A stretch of 64,000 nt of DNA from Bacteroidales bacterium (lineage in GTDB: Bacteria > Bacteroidota > Bacteroidia > Bacteroidales > Tenuifilaceae). Under the pieces are notes generated by a model, which saw nothing but the letters and a program-made list of their open reading frames with translations, ran no database searches and was not told the origin of the DNA. The DNA is taken from assembly GCA_013141385.1 (NCBI GenBank), contig JABFRB010000038.1:1-64000 (forward strand), in the 5' to 3' direction. Both the position numbers and the translations under genes were made by a program. Below, one piece after another: positions 15,811-23,176 of this stretch (position 1 is its first letter; the number at the start of each line of letters is the position of its first letter).

Positions 15811-16386
15811 ATGAGAAAATTAGTTTCATTCATGCACATTTCGCTGGATGGTTTTACCACAAATTCGAAGGGACAAATGGATTGGGTTTTGGCAGATAAA
15901 GAAATGTTCGACATTGCCGGACAGCAAACCCTGAAATCGGACACAGCCCTTTATGGACGGGGAACTTACGAAATAATGGAGGCTTATTGGCCTACGGCAG
16001 CCGATCAGCCAAATGCAACCAAACACGACATTGAACATTCGGCATGGTACAACAGCGTTCAAAAAATTGTTGTTTCAAAGACACTAGAAAGCTCCGAAAT
16101 AAAGAATGCGAAGCTTATTAATAAGAATTTGCCAGAAGAAATCAGAAAAATGAAAAATGAAAAGGGAAAAGAGATTGTCATGTTTGGTAGTCCAACCCTT
16201 GCGCACTCATTAATGGAGGAAAATTTAATCGATGAGTACTGGCTATTCATCAACCCAATCTTGCTTGGGCAAGGCAATCCTCTATTCAAAAACCTTTCAC
16301 ACGAAATTAAACTGAGACTCCTGACGAGCAAAACATTTGCTTCCGGAGTAGTTTGCCTTCATTACGAAACAAGCAATCAAATTTAG
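15811..16386 (+). CDS. Dihydrofolate reductase-fold protein, RibD C-terminal type (copy 1)
   Basis: This 191-residue protein has the RibD C-terminal/DHFR-like fold. It opens with RKLVSFMHISLDGFTTNSKGQMDW, then has the nucleotide-binding segment DTALYGRGTYEIMEAYW. The later GKEIVMFGSPTLAHSLMEENLIDEYWLFINPILLGQGNPLFKN has the Gly-Ser and Pro-x-x-x-Gly-x-Gly turns of the NADPH site. Such stand-alone proteins (YyaP/YwjB type) are common accessory genes with unknown substrates, and they are not the essential folate enzyme. A second member follows at 16522. The two share only family-level similarity. Confidence 0.85.
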   Translation: MRKLVSFMHISLDGFTTNSKGQMDWVLADKEMFDIAGQQTLKSDTALYGRGTYEIMEAYWPTAADQPNATKHDIEHSAWYNSVQKIVVSKTLESSEIKNAKLINKNLPEEIRKMKNEKGKEIVMFGSPTLAHSLMEENLIDEYWLFINPILLGQGNPLFKNLSHEIKLRLLTSKTFASGVVCLHYETSNQI

Positions 16387-16466
16387 CTATTAATTCAAAA
16401 CTAATTTGAAAACAAGAGTAATGGCAATTCCGAAGGATGAAACTCATTGACTGTTCATATTTCAGT

Positions 16467-16490
16467 GTTAGCGGTCATTGTAGGACGACA
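16467..16490 (+). other. Recurrent GTTRGCGGTCATTGTA-type motif
   Basis: GTTAGCGGTCATTGTAGG followed by ACGACA lies between the two RibD-like genes. Related words occur at 17091-17113, 19871-19893 and 21470-21490, always between or just before small plus-strand genes. GTTAGCGGT is the reverse complement of ACCGCTAAC, which is found at 19849, so the parts look like two halves of one inverted-repeat element. Confidence 0.4.
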
Positions 16491-16521
16491 CCCAAAGTTT
16501 AACTGACACGAATTTTAAAAT

Positions 16522-17073
16522 ATGAGAAAAGTAATTGCAGCAATAAACATGACACTTGACGGGTTTTGCGACCATACGGCAGGTATCCCCGATGAAGAAT
16601 TACTTCAGCATTATGCCGACCTGTTAAGCAACGTAAACACCGTTCTATATGGAAGGATAACTTACCAACTTATGGAATATTGGAAAGCGGTAGCGGAAAA
16701 CCCTACCGGTGAAAAAGCAACGGACGAATTTGCAGTGATAATGAATAAAACCCCAAAAATAGTTTTTTCCCACACGCATAAAAATGTAGAATGGGAAAGC
16801 GCAAAGCTAGCAAATCGAGACCTTGAAGAAGAAGTTTTAGAACTCAAACAACAATCGGGCAAAGATATTTTAGTTGGCAGTCGAAGTTTAATTATTCAAC
16901 TAATGAAACTCAATTTGATTGATGAATTTCAGTTTTGTGTTCACCCTGTTATAGTAGGAGGCGGTTTACCGTTGTTTGAAAACATAAACGACAGAACTAT
17001 TCTTAAACTTATAAAGTCTAAAACCTTTAGCTCTGGTGCAATCACGCTTTATTATGAGCCATTAGGACAATAA
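16522..17073 (+). CDS. Dihydrofolate reductase-fold protein, RibD C-terminal type (copy 2)
   Basis: This 183-residue member of the same family as 15811-16386 reads RKVIAAINMTLDGFCDHTAGIPDE, VNTVLYGRITYQLMEYW and GKDILVGSRSLIIQLMKLNLIDEFQFCVHPVIVGGGLPLFEN. The Leu-Asp-Gly-Phe opening, the Gly-Arg-x-Thr-Tyr helix start and the Pro-Val-x-x-Gly-Gly-Gly turn are all present, so an NADPH-dependent reductase fold is likely. The substrate is unknown. It stands alone, with recombination-like motifs on both sides (16467-16490 and 17091-17113). Confidence 0.86.
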   Translation: MRKVIAAINMTLDGFCDHTAGIPDEELLQHYADLLSNVNTVLYGRITYQLMEYWKAVAENPTGEKATDEFAVIMNKTPKIVFSHTHKNVEWESAKLANRDLEEEVLELKQQSGKDILVGSRSLIIQLMKLNLIDEFQFCVHPVIVGGGLPLFENINDRTILKLIKSKTFSSGAITLYYEPLGQ

Positions 17074-17090
17074 ACTACTAACCGCCATCC

Positions 17091-17113
17091 GTTAGGCGTC
17101 ACTGTATTGCGAC
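17091..17113 (+). other. attC-like R' core followed by the recurrent motif
   Basis: GTTAGGC here fits the integron core GTTRRRY exactly, and GTCACTGTATTGCGAC follows, a variant of the GTCATTGTAGGACGAC motif. It begins 18 bases after the preceding stop, as expected at a cassette end. The complementary GCCTAAC half is not adjacent but appears after the next gene at 17651. Confidence 0.4.
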
Positions 17114-17196
17114 ATCATGCACACAAATATTTCGCCTAAAAGATTTTAGATAAAAGAAAAATAAATCATAGAAAAACAATTTAAAAAATAAAAATT

Positions 17197-17631
17197 ATGG
17201 CACTTATCAATCCACACATTAACTTCAATGGAAATGCCGAAGAAGCATTCAATTTTTACAAATCAGTATTTGGCGGGGAGTTCGCGATGATTAAACGCTT
17301 CAAAGATTTATCAAGCTTTGAATTCCCGATGGCAGAAAATGATGCAAATAAGATAATGCACATTGCTTTGCCAATTGGAAAAAACTTTTTAATGGCCAAT
17401 GACGTTCCGGAAAGTATGGGTCAAGTAAATGAAAATGAAAACAGATCCAAAATATTTGTTAGCGCAGAAAGTCGTGAAGAAGCCGACAAGTTATTTAGCG
17501 GACTTTCAGCAGGCGGAAATATTGAAGTGCCTATTGGCGACAGTCCATGGGGTACATATTTTGGAATGTTCAGAGACAAATTCGGTATTGAATGGATGGT
17601 AGATTTTTCGAAATATAACGGACAAAAGTAA
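17197..17631 (+). CDS. PhnB-like VOC (glyoxalase/bleomycin-resistance fold) protein
   Basis: This 144-residue protein begins INPHINFNGNAEEAFNFYKSVFGGEF, the standard PhnB-type opening, and closes with GDSPWGTYFGMFRDKFGIEWMVDF. Both beta-alpha-beta-beta-beta units of the VOC fold are visible, and they probably dimerise. The substrate is unknown; relatives are annotated as bleomycin-resistance-like or demethylubiquinone-like. The start follows an A-rich leader. The gene ends 19 bases before a GCCTAAC cassette-end motif. Confidence 0.85.
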   Translation: MALINPHINFNGNAEEAFNFYKSVFGGEFAMIKRFKDLSSFEFPMAENDANKIMHIALPIGKNFLMANDVPESMGQVNENENRSKIFVSAESREEADKLFSGLSAGGNIEVPIGDSPWGTYFGMFRDKFGIEWMVDFSKYNGQK

Positions 17632-17650
17632 CTGACGAAAAACAACGAAC

Positions 17651-17669
17651 GCCTAACATAGGGTTTGGC
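17651..17669 (+). other. attC-like R''-L'' half site after the PhnB-like gene
   Basis: GCCTAAC fits the integron R'' core (reverse complement of GTTAGGC) and continues as ATAGGGTTTGGC, matching the 14875-14892 site. The second half of a full attC was not found within the next 100 bases, so the site appears eroded. Confidence 0.38.
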
Positions 17670-17736
17670 AAAATGTAATCAGGGAAAATGCATTTTTTTT
17701 ACTCTTCTATATAAAACAACTTAAAAACTTGATGGT

Positions 17737-17916
17737 ATGAAAAACGAAAAACCAGAATTGTTAACAGCCGGTAAAATTGCGGCACAGTTGGGTGTATCCG
17801 GCGCCGTAGTTTCAAAAACAATTAAAGCACTCGATATTAAACCGGATTTGATAAAAGCCGGATGCAGTTATTACGGAGCAGACACAATAACGAAATTGAA
17901 AGCTTCACTTAAATAA
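17737..17916 (+). CDS. Small winged-helix/MerR-like DNA-binding protein
   Basis: This 59-residue frame (MKNEKPELLTAGKIAAQLGV ... GAVVSKTIKALDIKPDLIK ... CSYYGADTITKLKASLK) has a clear helix-turn-helix: TAGKIAAQLGVSGAVVSKTIKAL, with the turn at Leu-Gly-Val-Ser. A Tyr-Tyr strand and a Lys-rich helix follow. Similar tiny proteins and domain pieces exist in Bacteroidota, where they probably bind DNA as dimers. It is preceded by an A-rich leader and followed by a strong hairpin. It may be a regulator or an excised domain; it is too short for many gene finders. Confidence 0.6.
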   Translation: MKNEKPELLTAGKIAAQLGVSGAVVSKTIKALDIKPDLIKAGCSYYGADTITKLKASLK

Positions 17917-17961
17917 ATCAAGCGAACCTTGTCTCTTGATTTGGAATTAAGCGGATTATAG

Positions 17962-17996
17962 GACTCATCGGTTGGCATTATGTCAACCGATGAGTC
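17962..17996 (+). terminator. Strong 13-bp hairpin after the small HTH gene
   Basis: GACTCATCGGTTG (17962-17974) pairs perfectly with CAACCGATGAGTC (17984-17996), and the loop can add a G-U pair and two more pairs. It lies 45 bases past the stop of the small HTH gene. No long T run follows, so it may be a terminator without a U tract or a transcript-end stabiliser. Confidence 0.5.
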
Positions 17997-18135
17997 ATAT
18001 CTGTCAGTTAGAATTATTGGACTGACTTTCATTTTGGTTCAAGTGTATCTCATATATCAAATGCGAGGATAAATATGCTAGTGATCATGCTAAGGGATAC
18101 AACCATGAATAAAAAATTACAATAAAATTAAATAA

Positions 18136-18654
18136 ATGGATAAGACTATCAAAAAATACACCAATGAACTAACACCCACGCAAATTGCCTGGGTGGTGAA
18201 AGATGTAGAGAAATCAAAAACTTTCTTTCTGGAAATGCTTGGTGTTACCAATTTTAGCCCGACAGTTACATCTCACCTAAAAGAGTATGAAGCAACCTAT
18301 TATGGTGAACCTTCTGATGCAGAAAACCTGATTGCTATGACTTATTCAGGAGAGACATTTATTGAACTCATTCAGCCAATTTCAGGGGAAAGTATTTTTA
18401 AGGATTACATTGATAATAATCCAACAGGCGGAATCCATCATATTGCATACAGCACACCCATCACTAACCTTAATAATATAATTTCAGAGTTTGAGAATAA
18501 AGGCTTTACTGTGGTAAGCAGTTTCGACACGCCAATAGCTAAAATTGTGTTTTTCGATACACGTGAACAGATTGGAGTTTTTACTGAAATAATGGGCATA
18601 ACCAAAGAAGGCGAAAAGGCTGTTCAAGAAATGAAAATTGGAATGGCACAGTAA
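18136..18654 (+). CDS. VOC-superfamily protein (glyoxalase_4 / epimerase-like)
   Basis: This 172-residue protein has a VOC fold of the methylmalonyl-CoA epimerase/Glyoxalase_4 type: QIAWVVKDVEKSKTFFLEMLGV, FIELIQPISGESIFKDYI, then GGIHHIAYSTPITNLNNII and FFDTREQIGVFTEIMG. Candidate metal ligands are the His pair in GIHHIAY and a Glu in the closing FTEIMG strand, as in metal-dependent members. The substrate is unknown. The start codon of the following secreted protein lies 29 bases after this stop, so the two may share a message. Confidence 0.82.
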   Translation: MDKTIKKYTNELTPTQIAWVVKDVEKSKTFFLEMLGVTNFSPTVTSHLKEYEATYYGEPSDAENLIAMTYSGETFIELIQPISGESIFKDYIDNNPTGGIHHIAYSTPITNLNNIISEFENKGFTVVSSFDTPIAKIVFFDTREQIGVFTEIMGITKEGEKAVQEMKIGMAQ

Positions 18655-18682
18655 TGAATGGACAGATACTAAACTAAGTAAC

Positions 18683-19840
18683 ATGAAAATAATTTTAATT
18701 CTAACATTTTTACCATTTATCATGAATGCTCAAATAAAAGACAAGAACCAAACAATTGTATGGAAAAGTAGTTATATTAATACTACTGAATTTACAACTA
18801 TTAAGTCAGATAGTTCTATTATTGTAGATGGACACATAACCGGAGAAGGATTCGGAAAGTTATTTCAGGTTTCGTACAAACTTACGATTGATCTTAAGTG
18901 GCAAATTGAAGCTTTTCATATTGAATTACTGTCTGACTCTTCTTTTACACTATCATTCCAAAAAAATAAAAATAATCAATGGGTGAATGAAAAGTGTGAA
19001 ATCTTATCTAATTTTAATGAATGTACCGATATTGACATTTCCTTAACCCCCTTTACAAACACATTGCCAATTAACAGGTTGAATTTGCCAGAAGGTTCAT
19101 CCAAAGAAATCAATGTAATCTATATTGATTTACCTACAACGCAATGTAAACCGGTGAAACAGCGATATACAAATCTTGGTAATGGATTTTATAAATATGA
19201 AAACCTGGTTTCAGGTTTTACTTCCAATATTGAAGTTGATGAAAATGGATTTGTACTTAACTACCCTGGCATTTGGCAGAGAGTATTTCCAACAGACAAT
19301 TTGAAAACAAAATTACACGAGCAAGAAGTTTTTTCTTCCGCTCTGATTTCAGATAAACCTTCTTCTGAATTAGGAGAGAATGCTAAATTGTATGACTGGC
19401 TCATTGGCAGTTGGAAAGTAACAGCTATTGATTATTTAGATAATGGTGACAAATTACAAACAGAAGGAGAGTGGCATTTTTCTTGGATATTAGAAGGACG
19501 AGCAGTTCAAGATGTTTGGATAGCACCAAAACGAAGTGAGAGAACTCCTTATTCATCGAGGAAAGGAAATCGTTATGGAAGTACACTTAGATTTTATGAT
19601 TCTTCCATACAAGCTTGGCGAATACATTGGATCAATCCAGTAAGTGGTGCATCGGATCAGCTGGTTGCAAAAAAAGTAGGCAATGACATAATACATGAGG
19701 GAAGGGACGACGGTGGAAATATAATGCGATGGAGTTTTACTGACATTAAAACTAATTCTTTTCATTGGATGGGTGAAAGTAGTTCTGACGGTGGAAAAAC
19801 ATTTAAGATGGAAGCAGAATTTTTTGGTACACGAAAGTAA
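18683..19840 (+). CDS. Secreted fusion of a glycolipid-binding-like domain and a lipocalin-like domain
   Basis: I chose the ATG at 18683 (385 residues) because it opens with a clean signal peptide (MKIILILTFLPFIMNAQ). The frame is open further upstream, but that part overlaps the preceding gene. Residues about 25-210 match the putative glycolipid-binding family PF06475: TPFTNTLPINRL, IDLPTTQCKPVKQRYTNLG, then FVLNYPGIWQRV. From about residue 230 a second domain begins, LYDWLIGSWKVTAIDYLDNG, with GEWHFSWILEGRAVQDVWI and RIHWINPVSGA, which resembles lipocalin-like sensors of secondary metabolism (DUF1579-like). Fusing the two with a signal peptide is unusual, since the first family is usually cytoplasmic. 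The function is unknown. Confidence 0.65.
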   Translation: MKIILILTFLPFIMNAQIKDKNQTIVWKSSYINTTEFTTIKSDSSIIVDGHITGEGFGKLFQVSYKLTIDLKWQIEAFHIELLSDSSFTLSFQKNKNNQWVNEKCEILSNFNECTDIDISLTPFTNTLPINRLNLPEGSSKEINVIYIDLPTTQCKPVKQRYTNLGNGFYKYENLVSGFTSNIEVDENGFVLNYPGIWQRVFPTDNLKTKLHEQEVFSSALISDKPSSELGENAKLYDWLIGSWKVTAIDYLDNGDKLQTEGEWHFSWILEGRAVQDVWIAPKRSERTPYSSRKGNRYGSTLRFYDSSIQAWRIHWINPVSGASDQLVAKKVGNDIIHEGRDDGGNIMRWSFTDIKTNSFHWMGESSSDGGKTFKMEAEFFGTRK

Positions 19841-19848
19841 GAATAACA

Positions 19849-19893
19849 ACCGCTAACAATTAAGGAATCCATTGGAGGTCATTGTAAGACAAC
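19849..19893 (+). other. Inverted-repeat element with ACCGCTAAC and the recurrent CATTGTAAGAC motif
   Basis: ACCGCTAAC at 19849-19857 pairs imperfectly with ATTGGAGGT at 19871-19879, and CATTGTAAGACAAC follows. Both halves of the supposed element occur here in one place, eight bases after the stop of 18683-19840, which is where a cassette recombination site would lie. Confidence 0.4.
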
Positions 19894-19958
19894 TGCCAAT
19901 ATTAAAGAGAAAACAGGAAAAAAATAAATATTACTAACAACTAAAACAGAAAACTAAT

Positions 19959-20375
19959 ATGACAATCAATTTAGCAGCTGTAAGTGTTGCAGCAGTAGTA
20001 GCTTTTGTTCTGGGGTTTTTATTCCACGGTCCTTTGACTGGAAAGCTATGGATGAAATTAGCGAATATTCATCCAACAGGTAACGAGAAGTTTAAAGATA
20101 TGATCCCACAAATGTTGTGGAATTTTTTGGTTCAATTTATAACCGCTTTAGTTTTGGCAGTAATATATTTATTTGCGTCCTCCTCACCATATTTAGGTGG
20201 AAATGGAGTTTGGGGTGGAGTGATTTTAGCTGTTTGGCTATGGTTTGGTTTTTTGGTAACCTCTTCATCTATCGAGGTTATTTGGATGGGGCGAAATTAT
20301 AAATTATGGTTGTTTGAAGTGGTTTGTTCTCTGATTGTAATGGTTACAATGGGTGCAATAATTGCAAGTTGGTGA
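19959..20375 (+). CDS. DUF1761 membrane protein
   Basis: This 138-residue protein has four hydrophobic helices (about residues 4-24, 50-72, 79-100 and 115-136). The family pattern of DUF1761 is present: an opening helix with a Phe-His-Gly-Pro turn (FLFHGPLTGKLWMKLAN) and a central Trp-Gly-Gly segment (VWGGVILAVWLWFGF). The function of the family is unknown. The gene stands alone in the cassette-like row, 118 bases after the preceding gene and 96 bases before the next. Confidence 0.75.
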   Translation: MTINLAAVSVAAVVAFVLGFLFHGPLTGKLWMKLANIHPTGNEKFKDMIPQMLWNFLVQFITALVLAVIYLFASSSPYLGGNGVWGGVILAVWLWFGFLVTSSSIEVIWMGRNYKLWLFEVVCSLIVMVTMGAIIASW

Positions 20376-20471
20376 GGAATGGGAATCTTAATTGACATTA
20401 TATTCTTGAAAATTTTAGAACAAAGACCTTATAGGAATATCTCATTCCTGTAACAGAGTAATATAAAGTAT

Positions 20472-20978
20472 TTGAACATTGCTTTTATACTTTTAGGAAT
20501 ATCGTTTCTAAGTTTGGGATGGTATATCGTAAAAGAAATATCGCAAACTGGAGCGAAAATTGGTGGTTGGTTATTAATTTTATCCTCATTTGGGAATTTA
20601 CTGTCTGGATTTTTTAATACAGACCCTGCAGGTACCATCTCCGAAAAAATGACACTAAGTGGACAAATACACGGAGCGGCAGCAGGATTATTAGGTTTCA
20701 TGATTTTAGCAACTATGTTTATTTTTTGGCAATTCATTAAACAACAAGGGTTTAAGCCATTTAATAAACCGATATTAATAAGTACAATACTTGTTTGGAC
20801 AACCGAAATATCTCTAATATCTGCAATGGGAGTATATCTGAGTAAAACCAATGGAATGTTAACTCCAGAAACACCAATAGGTTGGTTTGGCAGATTAGTA
20901 ATAATTTGTTGTGCAGTTTGGGTTATTGTTTGTGCCACAACCCTTGGCAAAATTGAAAACATAAAAGTTGACAAATAA
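20472..20978 (+). CDS. DUF998-like membrane protein, probably N-terminally truncated
   Basis: The frame shows the later part of a DUF998 protein: FILLGISFLSLGWYIVKE, GGWLLILSSFGNLLSGFFNTDPAG, LSGQIHGAAAGLLGFMILATMFIFW and two more helices. Full members carry an extra N-terminal helix and a loop of roughly 40-50 residues. Here an in-frame stop lies at 20451-20453 and there is no ATG ahead of the first helix, so translation would need the TTG at 20472. That points to loss of the 5' end, perhaps during cassette rearrangement. The end abuts the next ATG with no gap. It could be a pseudogene that still carries the downstream gene's translation signals. Confidence 0.6.
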   Translation: MNIAFILLGISFLSLGWYIVKEISQTGAKIGGWLLILSSFGNLLSGFFNTDPAGTISEKMTLSGQIHGAAAGLLGFMILATMFIFWQFIKQQGFKPFNKPILISTILVWTTEISLISAMGVYLSKTNGMLTPETPIGWFGRLVIICCAVWVIVCATTLGKIENIKVDK

Positions 20979-21350
20979 ATGGCAAATTATAAATTTGTGT
21001 CTGTTGATGATTATTCTAGACATATTCCTAAAGAGCATTCAAAACAATTTTCAGAATTGCGAAACAATATAAAATCAACCATTCCGGAAGCAGAGGAGAT
21101 AATAAGTTATAATATGCCCGCATACAAATACAATGGTATTCTGGTGTACTTTGCATTTTTCCCAAATCATATCGAATTTTATCCAACGCCTTCAGGGATA
21201 GCTAAATTTAAAGAACAACTTCGTGATTTTGTATTCGCAAAAGGTTCAATAAAGTTCTCGTTTGATAAAGAATTGCCTAAGAAACTTATTGAAGACATTT
21301 GCAAATTCAGACTTGATGAAAAAAAAAGAAATAAAAAAACGAATCACTAA
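20979..21350 (+). CDS. DUF1801 (YdhG-like) protein
   Basis: This 123-residue protein has the DUF1801 layout: FSELRNNIKSTIPEAEEIISYNMPAYKYNGILVYFAFFPNHIEFYPTPSGIAKFKEQLRDF and, later, GSIKFSFDKELPKKLIEDICKFRLDEK. The Tyr-x-Met-Pro-Ala-Tyr and Ile-x-Phe-Tyr-Pro strands are typical of the iron-chaperone-like (frataxin-resembling) fold. The function is not established. The start codon directly follows the stop of the truncated DUF998 gene, so translation is probably coupled. Confidence 0.85.
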   Translation: MANYKFVSVDDYSRHIPKEHSKQFSELRNNIKSTIPEAEEIISYNMPAYKYNGILVYFAFFPNHIEFYPTPSGIAKFKEQLRDFVFAKGSIKFSFDKELPKKLIEDICKFRLDEKKRNKKTNH

Positions 21351-21469
21351 CAAAGACTATAACAACTAGCGGGTGAATTATATAATTTATGGTTTTGTCG
21401 CCCACATGTGCATTTGTGTTGGCTGACAGTTAGGTATCACGCAATCATCTGCTTGTTATGGTTTCAGTT

Positions 21470-21490
21470 GTTGGCGCTCATTGTAAGAAG
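21470..21490 (+). other. Recurrent motif before the GNAT gene
   Basis: GTTGGCGCTCATTGTAAGAA is a further copy of the motif at 16467-16490, 22 bases before the GNAT start. The stretch 21351-21512 holds no gene and contains further cassette-end-like words, such as GTTAGGTATCACGCAATCAT. Confidence 0.4.
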
Positions 21491-21512
21491 AATTGCTATA
21501 CTAATACTTACT

Positions 21513-22049
21513 ATGAAAACAAATAAAACTGACGATATAAAGATTGTAAATACTACCAAAAATGATTGGGATAAGGTAATCTGGCTTTTTGAAAAAGCTA
21601 TGGAGCAAAACGGAAAAAATGGGTATAAAGTTTGGACGGAAATTGATAAATATGGATTAGAAAAAGATATTGAAAACCAACTTCAATATAAAATTGTCCA
21701 GAACGATAATGTTTTATGCATTTTCAGCATCCAATATAACGACCCTTTTATTTGGCGTGATAAAGATAAGAATGATGCGATTTATTTACACAGAATTGTT
21801 GTAAATACAGCCTTTAAAGGGCAAAATCAATTTGAAAAAGTGATGAATTGGGCAAAACAACATGCCCGACAAAACGCCTTAAAGTTTATAAGAATGGACA
21901 CTTGGGCGGATAATGAAAAAATCATAGACTATTATAAGTCATTTGGATTTGAATTTATTGAAAACTACCAAACTACAAATTCAACTGAATTGCCAATTCA
22001 AAACAGAAACTTAAATGTAGCATTATTAGAAATGGAATTGAATGACTAA
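21513..22049 (+). CDS. GNAT-family N-acetyltransferase
   Basis: I chose the ATG at 21513 (178 residues, MKTNKTDDIKIVN). The frame is open to an earlier ATG at 21408, but that part lies in the non-coding element and reads as a hydrophobic, atypical peptide. The protein shows the GNAT order: an N-terminal strand and helix (WDKVIWLFEKAMEQNG), the strands KIVQNDNVLCIFSIQY and IYLHRIVVNTAFKGQNQFEKVMNWAKQHA (motif A with the acetyl-CoA loop in degenerate form), then FIRMDTWADNEKIIDYYKSFGFEFIENY (motif B). The acceptor is unknown. Confidence 0.82.
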   Translation: MKTNKTDDIKIVNTTKNDWDKVIWLFEKAMEQNGKNGYKVWTEIDKYGLEKDIENQLQYKIVQNDNVLCIFSIQYNDPFIWRDKDKNDAIYLHRIVVNTAFKGQNQFEKVMNWAKQHARQNALKFIRMDTWADNEKIIDYYKSFGFEFIENYQTTNSTELPIQNRNLNVALLEMELND

Positions 22050-22237
22050 TAACAAACAATGAACTGCTAATATGTGGTTTATCCAATGGGATTGAAATGC
22101 AGGTATGAAGATTTTTAGTGCTTTAGTAATAGTTTAACAGTGGATAGATGTGTTGCTATTTACCACCACTCCGTTTTTAGCAACCGTTGGGGTATAACCA
22201 ATTGCAAGATATTGTAAGCAAATCAGAATAATACATT

Positions 22238-22807
22238 ATGACAATGGAAAATAAAAAGGAGTTGTCATCGGAACAACGTGAAGAACTAATAGGAGCATTA
22301 AAAGCTCGTTTTGAGAAAAACATAAATCGCCATAAAGGTCTTGAATGGGCTAAACTACAAGCAAGGTTGGAAGGTAATGCTGAAAAACTGTGGTCGCTCA
22401 GTGAGATGGAAAGAACTGGCGGTGAACCAGATGTTGTTGGTCTTGATAAAGATACTGGAGAATACATTTTTTATGATTGTTCAGCGGAAAGCCCTAAAAG
22501 CCGCAGAAGTGTTTGTTATGATCGTGAAGGGTTGGAATCAAGGAAAGAACATAAACCAGAAAATAATGCTATTGATATGGCCGCTGCCATTGGTATTGAA
22601 CTTTTAACGGAGGAGCAATATCGTGAGTTGCAGAAACTTGGAAAGTTCGATACTAAAACATCGAGTTGGGTGAAAACACCTGCTGAGATTAGAAAACTCG
22701 GTGGTGCACTCTTTTGTGATCGTCGTTACGACCATGTATTTGTGTATCACAATGGTGCAGAATCTTACTATGGTGTTAGAGGGTTTCGCGGCTCGCTCAG
22801 GGTCTAA
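22238..22807 (+). CDS. DUF4256 family protein
   Basis: This 189-residue protein reads LIGALKARFEKNINRHKGLEWAKLQARLEGNAEKLWSLSEMERTGGEPDVVGLDKDTGEYIFYDCSAESPKSRRSVCYDREGLESRKEHKPENNAIDMAAAIGIELLTEEQYRELQKLGKFDTKTSSWVKTPAEIRKLGGALFCDRRYDHVFVYHNGAESYYGVRGFRGSLRV in essence. The segments GGEPDVVG, SRRSVCYDR, NNAIDMAAAIGIELLTEEQYRELQ and SWVKTPAEIR.LGGALFCDRRY are diagnostic of DUF4256. It is soluble with no known function. An ATG six bases later is also possible. It is a stand-alone unit of the accessory row. Confidence 0.88.
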   Translation: MTMENKKELSSEQREELIGALKARFEKNINRHKGLEWAKLQARLEGNAEKLWSLSEMERTGGEPDVVGLDKDTGEYIFYDCSAESPKSRRSVCYDREGLESRKEHKPENNAIDMAAAIGIELLTEEQYRELQKLGKFDTKTSSWVKTPAEIRKLGGALFCDRRYDHVFVYHNGAESYYGVRGFRGSLRV

Positions 22808-22882
22808 ATTTATCTCATTCTTGTAGATACAGACAAGGCTTCGAAAACCCTAACATTTCATAGAGCAAAACGCTAAAACAGC

Positions 22883-22890
22883 TATCTTTG
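22883..22890 (+). promoter_or_regulatory. Putative -7 box of the VF530-like gene
   Basis: TATCTTTG matches TAnnTTTG and lies 22 bases before the ATG at 22913. No TTTG at -33 spacing was found, so the call rests on one element. Confidence 0.45.
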
Positions 22891-22912
22891 CTCCGAATAA
22901 TTTTAGTTTTCA

Positions 22913-23134
22913 ATGGAATCACAACCCAATAACCCCCTTCATGGCAAGACCTTAGAGTCAATTCTTAACTATTTGGTTGATTATTATGGCTGGGATGAAC
23001 TATCGAAGAGAACTCGAATAAACTGTTTTAGTAAAGATCCAAGCATAAAATCAGGCCTGAAATTCCTTCGTAAAACTGACTGGGCAAGGAAAACGGTTGA
23101 GGATTTCTATTTATATACTATTAATAGGAGGTAA
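22913..23134 (+). CDS. VF530 family (DUF2132) DNA-binding protein
   Basis: This 73-residue protein reads [34 protein letters not shown] with [14 protein letters not shown]-like spacing (here [27 protein letters not shown]). That is the full VF530 pattern, a small helical domain reported to bind DNA. The length is normal. Its own -7 box lies close upstream. It is the last plus-strand gene of the island and converges on the minus-strand sensor at 23177. Confidence 0.9.
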   Translation: MESQPNNPLHGKTLESILNYLVDYYGWDELSKRTRINCFSKDPSIKSGLKFLRKTDWARKTVEDFYLYTINRR

Positions 23135-23176
23135 CACCTTATTGTATTAGTAGTTGAAAAGTTGGATACACAGATT

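Noticed and set aside
21408-21512. Longer N-terminus for the GNAT gene
   Set aside because: The extra residues are hydrophobic and fall in the repeat-like element; the ATG at 21513 gives a normal GNAT length.
12398-23140. Functional integron with integrase
   Set aside because: No tyrosine recombinase gene and no complete attC site could be seen in this window, so only an eroded array is proposed.
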